Assembly (NCBI GenBank): GCA_038049695.1
Contig: CP142451.1
Coordinates: 129,104,001 to 129,168,000, forward strand
DNA: 64,000 nucleotides
Direction of reading: 5' to 3'
Source: Cinnamomum chago
Taxonomy: Eukaryota; Streptophyta; Magnoliopsida; Laurales; Lauraceae
Below are positions 23,606-34,813 of this stretch, one piece after another. Position numbers and translations under genes: made by a program. Within the stretch, counting starts at the first letter, position 1; each line of letters starts with the position of its first letter. The notes under the pieces are model-generated. The model made no database searches and was not told the origin of the DNA. It worked only from the letters and a program-made list of their open reading frames with translations.

Positions 23606-25781
23606 GTGTGGGTCCCACTTTAAATGGGTGTGGCCCCTTATTTGGGGTACCCTTTGATTTGGGATCTTACTGCTGGGGCCCTTTTCTGAAGGAGTGTACG
23701 GTAAAGATGGCCATGGAATGACAATTTTGTAATTGTATTATTTGTAGGTGGTTTCATCAAATTTCAAATCAGTAGTTTTGATGGTGAGAACTTCTTCTCT
23801 ACATGCGATCGAATGCAAAAATCTTGCACTGTAGCTCTGATGGCAAGAGACTTAATCAACAGCATGCATGCCTACAAAAAGGTGTGGGTCCTTGAAAATG
23901 AGGAGGAAAAAAAAAAAAAACCCGCAAATATGCCTGAATTCACACCTTCTCTATGCTTGGTCTCCAACATTGATCGATGTATAATCCTAATATGAGGTGA
24001 GAGCTGTGGGCTGTAGTTGGATCCAACCTTAATATTGGGCTGTGCTTGGACCAGCTTTCCTGTACCCGCCCTGTCCACAAAGCCTTGCATCTCACTACAC
24101 TAATGGTGGCAAGGACCTCATACCTCACTAATATGGGTCAGAAATTTTGACTGACTAATGCTGGCTTATTGGCCAAAATTATGGCCCAATGGCCCAACAA
24201 GACACAAGAAGAGTACTTGACCAAGATTTAGCAATCTTTTGGTACTACTAGCTGTCCGATTCAAGGCAATGGATTTTATTCTTTTAAGTGAATTTTTTTA
24301 CTCGACCATGTATTGAAAGCATTTGATCTAAATTCTAATGGTCGAGAATGCTGAGTTGAGTGATTTTTTTTTTTCCTTCTACTTTCTAACTTTTTATCGA
24401 GTGTTCTTGGCGCCAATGGAATGATTCCCATTTCCACAAGTCAGCTGACTACAATTAGATCGCAGTTTCTGACTATCGTGAATTAGCTCCCAATGGCTAA
24501 AGCTTCCATGATCGGACCTTGGACCACCTTAATTTTTACAGCCTCATTATATTTTTACTCATACTTTGACTTCTATTTATTTTTCTTTTGGGCATTGGCC
24601 TTCTTTTTATCTAGTCAATAAGGCCACAGCATCAAGAATCTTACCTCGAATTTTCCTATGAAAACTTATAAAATTAACGACAAATCACATTTCCCATGTA
24701 GTTGGATTAGGATTTCTATGTGGGCTGCTCTGTTTTCAATGTCTTGTACTAAATCCCTCACTAGTTTATGGGGTGGCTGTCTTCCTCATTCGGAAGATGA
24801 TTGCTTTCATTAAGATAAACTCATGGACTTTCACTGTGGTCTTTTAGATTCCTTCCATTTTTGAGTCTTTGAGTTGTCTGCAAGCTCAAGTTTTTGGGGC
24901 AGAGTTATTGGTACTTTGAAAAGGAGACTAGTTGCAACCTCCCTTCCCCTCTTCCTCTTACAAGATATTTTAAATAATAAGGAAAAAAGGAAAGAAGAAA
25001 TTTCAATTGGATTCAAATTTGTTAAAGTAGGCCCACCTACAATGAAGGAAACTTTTTTTCTAAAACCCTCATATATCTTGTGTTTCATTTTTTTTATTAA
25101 ATTAAGTAGACGTTGTGATGCATTTGATCTAAAGCAATTAAATGGATGGATGAAATCGATATCTTACCTCTAATTATCGCGATCAGCTGTGGCTTTAGGT
25201 TGGGTTACTAACTATTTTAAATCTATGTGATATTTTGGGGGGCCAACAAGCATCAAACAGACCAAACATTCAATTTTCCTGAGAACCTATAGCAGTAGAG
25301 GATCCGGGCATGTACTACAGACACCCACAACATGGTACACATTAATTTTCCTTTTGTTTCTTTCTCTAAGTACTTTCTAATTTGAATTTTTGGGTGCCCC
25401 CGATCCCCTTGTGCTGGAAACAGAGAAATCCTATAATTAGGCTTACAGATCCATTTGTCAGACTATAACTTATATAATCCAAAGGGCTCAAAATAATAGA
25501 ACAAACTCAATGTATTGATCGTATGCAAAACACATGATGTTGTTTATTCTATTTACGTAGTAAATCTAATATTAGGACGGGCCCAACTCTTAAGTAATTA
25601 ACCAGTATTGTGGGATGCTAACAAGGTTAGCTCTTTCAATCAATGAAGGAAACAAATTATTTTAACTCTATGAGTATGATGTGAAATACTTGCATGATAA
25701 TCAGAGAACAGATTCTCAAAATGGACATTCCTTTCTATGCAATGATCAACAACTAGTTCAAGATATATAGAAAAAAGGTGG
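23606..25781. other. Intergenic sequence between the ATPase and the membrane-protein gene
   Basis: The two genes converge. The stretch must hold both 3' UTRs, but otherwise I recognise nothing. The short frames present have no family features. Confidence 0.5.
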
Positions 25782-26114
25782 TCATGGAAGTATAGACTGG
25801 TAAGAGATCATAAAAATGAGAAAGATCAAAACAATCCCAACACCCCATGGAGAGCTCCCGACCCTGTGAAATGACTCTCTTTCACATGGGAACCGGGAAG
25901 GTGCAGTGCTGGATAGCCAGTGTACAGCCAATATCAGCACCAAAGGCCCCACCATGATGGCCAATTTGGTCTGATCCGCGATGCTCTCGATGAAGGACCC
26001 ATATCGAATGTAACAAGAGAAGCCCATTAGCAAGAACAATGTGAGGAGGAAGAAACATAGGTGGATGGGAGGGGCTTGATAAGGCCTGTTTGGATGGTAA
26101 TAACTGGTGGCCAT
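25782..26114 (-). CDS. Small plant membrane protein with three hydrophobic segments
   Basis: The product is 110 residues beginning MATSYYHPNRPYQ. Hydrophobic segments lie at about 18-34, 51-68 and 90-104. The C-terminal SPWGVGIVLIFLIFMISYQS resembles a widespread plant family of small uncharacterised membrane proteins. An in-frame ATG 16 codons upstream exists, but the MATSYY start is preferred because the extra leader is not family-like and a TATA-like TATTTAAA lies at a normal distance. It is a single exon. The function is unknown and no catalytic motif is seen. Confidence 0.8.
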   Translation of the reverse strand: MATSYYHPNRPYQAPPIHLCFFLLTLFLLMGFSCYIRYGSFIESIADQTKLAIMVGPLVLILAVHWLSSTAPSRFPCERESFHRVGSSPWGVGIVLIFLIFMISYQSILP

Positions 26115-26204
26115 GATCTCTTCTTTCTTCTCTGTAAAAAGAGCTTTGAGGTAATGAAGCAAGACTGAGGAGCAGCAGATGGGAGAGTGGGGAAATTGGA
26201 GTCC

Positions 26205-26212
26205 TTTAAATA
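26205..26212 (-). promoter_or_regulatory. TATA-like box of the small membrane-protein gene
   Basis: TATTTAAA on the minus strand, about 95 bp before the preferred ATG at 26114. Confidence 0.5.
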
Positions 26213-26733
26213 ACCCAAAAGCTTGTGTTTATTTGTTAATAGTATTATTATAGTTTTGATGCATATGTATATATGTGAGTGTGTGGGATTCTAACATGGG
26301 ATACTTCCAAGATGAAAGAGTTTTATATAAAAGTTGCATTGTACTGGTTAAAAACTGCCAATCACATGCTGCAACATACAACCCACCATGGGCCAGGGTC
26401 CCTGTACGGGCCCTTACAGGATACTGACTTTTTCTGTATTTTCAACTGTTGAGACAGACGAACAATACTGTAACACTACACATGAAATAGAGACTCCAAA
26501 GCCTTGGAACTGGAGCAGAATAAAATAGGACAGGTGGCAGCAGATAGATGGCTGGATTGACACTGAAAGAGGGAAGAGCATCAAAGAGGAAAACCCGTTT
26601 GGACCAACGAAGGGGTGCCGCATGGGAAAAAAAAAAAAAAAAATTTAAGTGGAGGAGTTGAGATGTCATTGATATTGATATGACATCTCCCCGACATGTG
26701 GCACCTCCAGTGGACGGGGAACCGCTTCCCTAA

Positions 26734-27026
26734 GGGCCCGTTTGGTAATTTACTATTAAAATAAAATGGAGTAAAGTGAAATGAAAAGAATGAATAAAAT
26801 ATAAATGAGTTATGATGATATTTTGTTTTTAGTTGTTTGGGATGGAATATTTTTGACTTTTTGTATGGGAAAATGAAGTTTTTTTGTCTTTTAGTGAGTA
26901 AATGTAGTTGCTTTTTGACTTTTTTTGGAAAAGATGGAGGAAATTTTGGTAAAAAGTGATTTTGATGGGATGTTTAACTTGACTTAACTTGGCTTGACTA
27001 TATTAGTAAAATTACCAAACGGGCCC
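26734..27026 (+). mobile_element. Tourist-like (PIF/Harbinger) MITE, copy 1
   Basis: The 293-bp element has terminal repeats GGGCCCGTTTGGTAATTT and its inverse. It is flanked by TAA at 26731-26733 and 27027-27029, the 3-bp TWA duplication of Harbinger elements. The interior has TTTTTGACTTTTTGTATG and GAAGTTTTTTTGTCTTTTAG, shared with copies 2 and 4. It is non-coding. Confidence 0.88.
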
Positions 27027-27029
27027 TAA

Positions 27030-27586
27030 GGGGTTTTTTGTGAGGGGTGTGGGGTGTTGAAGGTTGGTAAGGGTGCTCGTGGGCCTCTAATTTAGTTATT
27101 TGGGCCAGATATTTGGGGCCTGATCCATCCCCATTTGGGGCTAAATGTATGGCCGAGGGGCCAGGACCAGAGAATTTGTAAAATGGTCTAGACCGATTTC
27201 TGTTAGATATATCGGGTCAGGTCAACCTTTCATAGTTTGTAGGTCCAGTCCGTTCGAGTGCCATGCCAAATAATTGGGCCTGAGTCCAACCCACAGCCCA
27301 GAAACACAGTCCAAATCCAGCTCAATACAGGCTGGGATCTGTTCAGGCTCAGGATGACCCAGACAATAGCAGCGGGTTTGGGAGTTATAAGTTATAACCA
27401 TCTTCAAAGTCAAGATCTGCTGGTGATGCCACATGCGCGATCAAAGGCCCAAAACAGAATAGTCAACACTGAAACTTCCATGTCATCATCACAAGTCGTT
27501 TGGTCCTTGTTAAAAGAAAGAAGTGGTTCAAAATCATTACTCTCTAAATCCCTCTGGTATCTAATGGGGCTAGTCCGCTACTTCCC
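27030..27586. other. Spacer between MITEs
   Basis: GC-richer sequence with GGGCC and GGGTC words that looks like another decayed repeat, but no ends could be set. No gene is seen. Confidence 0.4.
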
Positions 27587-27589
27587 TTA

Positions 27590-27892
27590 GGCCCTTTGGC
27601 ACTTTACTAATACAATATAATACAAGTAAAGCCTCCATTTTTTAGACAAGATATCACATCAAATGCACTTTATTTAAAACTCCCTCTATCTTTTAATATA
27701 AAAAGTAAAAAAACAACTACCTTTATTCACTAAAATACAAAAAAAAACTTCACTTTTCCATACAAAAAGTCAATTTTTTTTTATAACAAACAACTAAAAA
27801 AAAATACCATCATAATCCACTTATATTTTATTCTTTCTTCGAAATCAACTTTACTTAACTTGACTATACTAGTAGAGTTACCAAACTGACCC
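27590..27892 (-). mobile_element. Tourist-like MITE, copy 2 (reverse orientation)
   Basis: The 303-bp element is flanked by TTA at 27587-27589 and 27893-27895. Its terminal repeats are related to GGGTCAGTTTGGTAACTC. The interior is the reverse complement of the copy-1 interior, with the same GAAGTTTTTTTTTGTATTTTAG-type block. Confidence 0.8.
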
Positions 27893-28139
27893 TTAGTGGA
27901 GGTCTTCACAATAAAAACACCCATGGGGACAAATCAAACAAAAAGAACTCTAAAAAAAGGAAAAGTAAAAAAAAAAACAAAAACAGTCCGGGCATCTGGT
28001 CCAGACTCTGGCTCATGTGAGAAATGGGCTTGGTCTGATTTGAGTATTCAACCACTTTATTCAAACAAGACTGCCTTATTTGCACCAGTTAAGAATGCCT
28101 TGCTTTGATCTGTCTTCAAGGCTTGCAGGTATGAAAGTA

Positions 28140-28420
28140 GCTATTCCTACACTGCTAACATTTCTCACCCGTCCGAGCATGCTTAACTCCATAATTGTTA
28201 CGGTTTTTTAGGGCCGTATGGTTTTAAAACCTGTCATGTTGAGATAAGATGGGGTTGAATTTATAAGCCCGACTTGGGTATTTCAATTGTGGGATTTGGA
28301 CAAAGCCTCACGGTGCTACCGAAGTACTCCATCTGTATCCTTGTTGATTTCCCGTTGTGAGCTCACAGAGTCACTTGATCTGATCTTGCCTCAAGGGATT
28401 ACCCATACGGATTGGAGTCT
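28140..28420. mobile_element. Cassandra (5S rRNA-bearing TRIM) LTR fossil
   Basis: The block at about 28150-28200 matches the 3' half of plant 5S rRNA in antisense (GAGCATGCTTAACTCC). The following AGGGCCGTATGGTTTTAAAAC and later words align with the two copies at 44.4-44.8 kb. It is a single diverged LTR, broken and old. The limits are approximate. Confidence 0.65.
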
Positions 28421-28434
28421 CACATCTGACTTAA

Positions 28435-28685
28435 AGGGCATGTTTGTGTAACCTATTTCCATAAAAAAAGTATCAATTTTCCATGGAAATGAGGTTTTCT
28501 ATGCATTTGGTGCGGCAAATGCCCACACAAATGTACTTCTGCCATCTCAAACTTTTCCTCACATGCCTAGAATTCCAATTCCCATGGGAAGTATTGGGCT
28601 TCCATTTCTGCATCCAATTACCATGGATTTTGCGACGTGACAATTTTCACATCCTACAAAAAAAGGCTTGTACACAAATGTGCCC
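28435..28685 (+). mobile_element. Tourist-like MITE, copy 3 (different subfamily)
   Basis: The 251-bp element has ends GGGCATGTTTGTGTA and the inverse of GGGCACATTTGTGTA. It is flanked by TAA at 28432-28434 and 28686-28688. The interior is unlike that of copies 1, 2 and 4. The right TAA is also the left TAA of copy 4. Confidence 0.75.
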
Positions 28686-28688
28686 TAA

Positions 28689-28998
28689 GGGCATGTTTGG
28701 ATGTATGATGAATTTAAGTATGGTGAGGTAAAGCATCAAATCAAGAGATAATAAAATATAAGGTGTGATGATAGTGTTTTATTTTTAGTTATTTGGTATG
28801 AAATCTTTTTGACTTTTTGTATAGAAAAGTGAAGTTTTTTTGTCTTTTAGTGGAGAAAAGAGTTTGCTTTTTTTATTTTTTTGAAAAAGATGGAGGGAAT
28901 TTTGAAATTGTGTACTTTTGATATGGCCCATTGTCTTTTCTTATTTGGATAATGAAGTTTTACCTCACTTCACTTCACCACACATCCAAACACGCCCA
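28689..28998 (+). mobile_element. Tourist-like MITE, copy 4
   Basis: The 310-bp element has ends GGGCATGTTTGGATGT and the inverse of TGGGCGTGTTTGGATGT, with TAA at 28686-28688 and 28999-29001. The interior shares CTTTTTGACTTTTTGTAT and GAAGTTTTTTTGTCTTTTAG with copy 1. Confidence 0.85.
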
Positions 28999-29109
28999 TA
29001 AGAGATTTCTTTTAGACCAAAATGCATAAGATGATCCGACACTTGTAGAAATCTATTAAGCATATACTGAACTCATATATTAGAGCCTGTAGAACGATAC
29101 GCGGAGGTG

Positions 29110-29646
29110 TAAATTAGGCCGAGCCGCCTAGGCACGCGGCATGGCCCTACACGTTTTTTTTCGGGTCGTCCCTTGGCACAGCCTGTTGACTACTTGATCG
29201 TGTCGGCATGGCCAATGACAAGAACCTTACTGGGCCAGGGGGCTGCGCCACAGCACGACCCATAGTGTTGGTTGTGATGTGCTGGACTGCGGCACCACCC
29301 AGCCCGGTACTTATATAAAATAAATACTATTTTATGTTATAAATGAATATAAAAATTTATATAATTGATTTTATTCTTTTTTATTTATAAATTTACATCA
29401 ATATTTGTGTATTTATTTTAGTAATTTTAACTTTATTTCAAATTGAAAATCCTAAAAGCATAAAGTCCCTTATAATTTATATAAGAAAATTTAAAAAGAA
29501 ACAAATAAAAATTACGATAGGCATGTTGGCCGGACGGTGGATGGCACAGTCCAGCACAGAACGACCTAAGCCATGCCTTGGGTTGTTTTGGGTCTACCCC
29601 CAGCCAATTCACGGGCCGGCACAATATGCCCCAGTTTTCACCTCTA
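29110..29646. mobile_element. Possible hAT-like MITE
   Basis: The left GAGGTGTAAATTAGG and the inverse of the right end (GAGGTGAAAACTGGG) are similar. GC-rich flanks rich in GGCAC/GGCC words enclose an AT-rich centre. No target duplication was found. Confidence 0.4.
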
Positions 29647-32600
29647 GGCCTATACCCAACTTCTCATGAGTTGGACTGTTTTGATGATTGAATCAAGGGA
29701 CCATTGTTTCCTTAATGTATTTTTGTCATAAAACACAGGTTCCTGGCCCATTCACACATAGAACTTTAAGAATTCCATATGAATATTCCTGTTAAGATAT
29801 GGACCCAAATGAAACTGAACTCAATACCTCGAGACTCAAGAGTCTAAAACTGTGGACCCAGTTGTAAATTAAAACCAAAATCAGTGCCCATACCAAATTT
29901 TTTTGAGTCAGATGTTGGGAAATAGGGTAAAAGCTTATCCAACGACACCTCAGACCCATGGCCTGAAGTATCCATTGGTTATGGCTTGAAATCATCATGT
30001 ATTCAGATCCTGTATTCAGAACCTTATCCCAATTATATCAGATTCTGCTGGATGAATTATGTTTTGCCATTCAAATCAATCCTAGGACAAATTCCCCGGA
30101 AAATGTGAATTGATCTATGTTGATAAACGCTTTCTCATAATTTAAACTCCAGATACAAGTATCCAAGTCACTCATCAATTAGAGTAAATATCTGCTGGTA
30201 GAATAATATGTGAAAAATAGATGAAATTTCGATATTAAGTACCTACTTTTATATAAATTAATCCATTGGTGTATATCACTCTGGAATACGTAAAAATTAG
30301 TTTAGTGGAGATTTTGGAGCCTTGTGATATGAATAACTTGGATTAAGTAAACATGGAGCCCACTTGTGTCAAACTTATTGGTCTGCATGAAAACTCTTTT
30401 ACAGACTATTTTGAGCAAAATCTCATGCTAAATGTTCATATGTGGGATTGTCTACATGCGGAAGTTCCAATCAGACGGTGAAAAGACTGGGACCCTTGAA
30501 TTAAAGGCGTCGGCCATGACATTTGGAAATCCGGTGGTCCCCTAACTCAATACTTTGAGGATGTAGACAGTTGAAACGGTTCTATTCACCAATCTGGACC
30601 TAACGGGAGCTGGAGATATAGAACAGTCTATCAATTCTTTTGAACTAGAATGTTCTTCATCTACTTCTCGGCCATTGATTGAATGATTTTTCGAGGGGTG
30701 TTAATGAGTTGGGCCAAGCCAGATTGATGATACAGCATAGTCAACATGGACCTGACTTGAGCACAACACGTTCATTAATCAAGTTGGGAATTTGAATCCA
30801 AACCGAATACTGATGCACTAGAGGTCTAGTTGGTCCAAACGTCTGGTTCAAGCATGTCTGTCGAATCAAGATAGGACAAATTGAAACATCATTTTATGTT
30901 GACTAGTTCCAAAAATGACCCATCTATTAACAAGGATGAAATGTCAATTTAAACCCCACCCCATCCCACCCCGCCCCACCCCAGCATATGAAAGGAGGAA
31001 AGAAGAGAAAAAAAAAAAAAGTTTCAATCCAAACACTGAGCTATTGGATGGAGTTCGAATTGGATTGTGGGCCCTGTCAATAATTGTGACATCAAATTTG
31101 AGGGTGTTTTGGGCCTAAAACTGATACAAAAGCAGGTTGGGACTTGAGATTCACACTCCCCCAACCCCTCTATAAGTTCGGTTTCATTTATTGATGAGGA
31201 CAATGAATGGACTACACCGTTCAAGCAAGACTTTATTTGTACTACAAATACTAGAACTAGAAATTAAAGGCCCTGTTGTTGTGTTGGGCTTGTGGCCCCG
31301 GGCGCACGTTAGCGAAAGAGACGAGTCCCTTCCCCTGCAGCTGCAAGTCCTTTCCTCGTTTGCAACGTTAAAATACCACAACTGCATCATCTCTTAAATT
31401 CGGTGGTCCTAAAAGTCCTTTGTACTCTGTCCTTGGATGTTTCCTTGCCCCTCCACCACCACTCTCACCTCATTACATTCTCCTTTTAATATCTCCTTTC
31501 TTTCTTAAAACACCCCAGAACTCAACTGTCTCCTCACTGCTCATTCATTCACTTTTAGTAATAATGGCTGCTCTCTTCTTTTTCTTCCTTTTTTTTATAG
31601 AAAGATTCCTTAACCTGTAAGAAGACTTGTATATATAAATGCTTGTATTCGCCAAATATCATGGACTTATTGTATTATTTTTTTCTCTCACTTTTTGAAC
31701 ATTTTTGTTCATGTGTTGCACCTGCAGTCAGCTTAACTTTGTTGGTACTTATTTTGGAGTGAAATTTGGGGAGAGCCAATGTAAGTGGTAGAACAGTAAT
31801 TTTTGAGCAATTCAGACATTAATATATGTTCCCTGCAAATAAATTAGGGGTATCTTCAAATCTTCCATGATTATGGGAATCAAATTAAAGAATCTGGATT
31901 AATAATCCAAACAAGGGCAGTGATAAGTCGAATTGGTTGGGCTAAACACTATGAGTAATGTATGTAGGCTTAAGCTGAGTTTGACCGATTTAATCGGCAG
32001 ATTGAAGATTATCAGCTTAAATCCAATTTGAAAGTTAAAAGGGTAAACCCAAAAACCCTTTATTTAAGCAACAAGTTTAATGGATTACGGTGTAATTTAG
32101 GTTGGGTTAACTTTGGAGTCAGATTGACAAGTTGAATAACCAAAATGAACCCAATTCATACTTGACCCATTTATTAATTGATTAAAAATTGCCAAACCCA
32201 AACTCATCCCAAAAGTAAGAAAGGGGTCAACTAAACCTTGAATTTCAAGGCTGAGTTAAGGTCAAGTTGGTTGGTAGGGTCACGACTTGTAGCCCAAGCG
32301 GTGACCAATCTCTTATCCACAAATAGGATCAGTAGTTGATCTATCTCTAGGTTTACTGGGGAGGGACTTAAATAGAGTGTGTGAGTGTGTATATATGCTC
32401 CGGAGGGAATAAATAAAAAATTGCCGCCCCTACTCGTAATGGTCCCGGAAAGAAAATATCATCCTCTTAATTTCTTATCCTCATATAGATCAGGGAATCC
32501 TAAGTTGTAAATGCATTTTTGTCTTGGCCGATGTCCCCATTGTCAGACTCAACCAACTACTCGCTCCCTTTCCCTTTCAACACACGCATTACCTTACACA

Positions 32601-33597
32601 CCCACTTGCTCATTTTCTATACAGTGGTCATTTTTTTTGTCATCTGCCTAAGTTTCATCTGTACAAGGTCCCCTTAAATGATGTCTTACTACAACCTATC
32701 TATATCTATGGAACTTATGCCACATTTAACACAGATACCAAAGGTACATCAACCGTGTTCATTAAGTTTGCTAGCTTGAACTATGCTAGCTATTCATCTC
32801 CTTTACAGGTATAAAGAACAATGACGTGAAAGGATAAATAACTATGTAAGGCTCAGCTATTATGATGAGCGTTGTGAAACTTGACCCGAGTTGAGTCAAT
32901 AAAAAGTTCCAGTAATTTGATTGAGTTGGACTGAGTTGATCTATCTATGTTGTGTGCATAAATGCATCAATATTGCTTTCGCAAGGTTGGTACAAGGTGA
33001 TATCAGCCATTTTGTTCTTTTCTAAATAGATTGGTAAAGTAGTTTATATAGTTTCTATGATTATTACAAGACAATATCAGCCCTTTGCATTCTCTAATAA
33101 AAGATTAGTAAGGTAGTTCACTTTCTAATTACCACCTGCAATATTTATAATTACCCATTCCTATAAGGGGAAAAAAAGTGCAAATTCAGGGTCTTGTTCA
33201 TCTCTAGTGGGGTATACACCTTCTGATACACTGCATGTTTTACACACACACACACACATAACACGTGCATACAGGGCCTAGTTCCCCGGATCCAGATGGG
33301 GGACAATGGTCCCCCAAAATATTTTAAAGACTGACTACATATAATAAGTGTTTATTAGCCCTGATCCCATCCATTCCATAAACAAAGGATATTGAAAAAG
33401 AAACATTGTCTTCTTTGTGTTCTCCCAAACAAAAATAGTAAACTCCATCAAACCTGAAAATTCTTTCATGCAAGGAAATTGAATCAATCCAACTGTCCAA
33501 GGAGTGAATGATCATTTTGAAAGGTAACACTTCACCTACAGAAAAAAAAAAAAAGGACTTTGCTTCTTTCCCTATTTCCAAGAAAAGGAAAATTCTT

Positions 33598-33651
33598 GCT
33601 TGCAGTCATAATAGACTTATCTCAGCTTGCAGTCATAATAGACTTATCTCA
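33598..33651. repeat. Exact 27-bp tandem duplication
   Basis: Two identical units beginning CTTGCAGTCATAATAGACTT start at 33598 and 33625. Exact identity suggests a recent event. Confidence 0.95.
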
Positions 33652-34730
33652 GCATTAATAACCAAGAAAAACAAAACAAGGAAAGGGAAATGAGAGCAGA
33701 AAAATGGAAGAAGATGATGAATGGAGGAGAGAAAGAAAGAGGAGACTAAAAGAATAAAATGAGGGAATCACTCAATGGTTTATGAGATACTTGATATTTT
33801 GCTTGCTGTGAATTGAAATAAGGGTTTTCATGTCTCTTAATAAGACCTTTTCATCTCTGTCAAAATCCATTGATGACACAGTTGCCTGAAACTGTGTTCA
33901 GTATCATCCCTGTCTTAATCTTTTCGGGCGTTGGGAACATCTTTTTGATTTTTTCTGTAACAAGAAAAGGAAGAAAAGTAGTCCATATATGGTATATATA
34001 TGACCATAATTGCAATCAAAAATATTGAGCCGAACTAATCAACCTTGCTATATGCACTCCATTGTGCGTCTTCCATGATATACATGACACCCAATGTAAA
34101 GTCCCACATCACTCATCTAAATGTTCCGAGACTTGGACTATTTGTGCGGACTCCTCCTTATTTAGTATAATGCGTGTTCGGTACCTCAGTGGGGTGAAAC
34201 AAAGCCGTGCGGGCAGTTTGTTTCGGTTATTGAATTTGTGTACTACAAAAGGGATCTTTTAACTCTAGATTGGAACATCTGCGACTATCCGGAGATCACC
34301 AGCTTATCCGTAAGGGTCTCTTTTATTATTGCATTAGTGTATTAATTCAGTAGGTGTTGTCCATCAACTAACAATTTTGGTTACTAAATTTGTGTACTTT
34401 TGATGGATGGTCCAGATAAAAAGATTAGAAGTCAAAATTCAATGCAGCCGGGAATTTGAAAGCTTTAGATTCATGTGAATCAGAGTTGATACTGTAGCGA
34501 TGAATATCGGAATCAAAGTTTTTGGTTAGAAAACATTGATAAAATTGTAATCCTATTTTCTCATACATAGTGGAATTTCTCTAGCATGAGACATCATGTA
34601 AGTTTTTTGTGGCAAGCTTCAATGGAATCTTACTCTAATCAATTTGGATTGAGCAACCAATGTTAATCGAGATTTTACCTATGCTTAATGAGTCTTTTGG
34701 CTTGGCCATCGTAACGAAGAAGTCTCTCTT

Positions 34731-34813
34731 AGTAAGATAATCCAGCACAACATTCATAGTCCTCCCAAAATTGTTTCATTCCTCTCAGTAAGATAATCCA
34801 ACTCAACATTCAT
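34731..34813. repeat. Short direct repeat, 56 bp apart
   Basis: AGTAAGATAATCCA followed by CAACATTCAT occurs at 34731-34757 and 34787-34813. Confidence 0.8.

Noticed and set aside
31420-31620. Small hydrophobic frame MAALFFFFLFF after a promoter-like stretch
   Set aside because: It is too short and low in complexity; no homologue comes to mind. It could be a leader of a non-coding transcript, but nothing supports it.
34070-34280. LTR-like stretch with GTAAAGTCCCACATCACT
   Set aside because: The word is common in several plant repeat families, but no paired terminal repeat or primer site was found.
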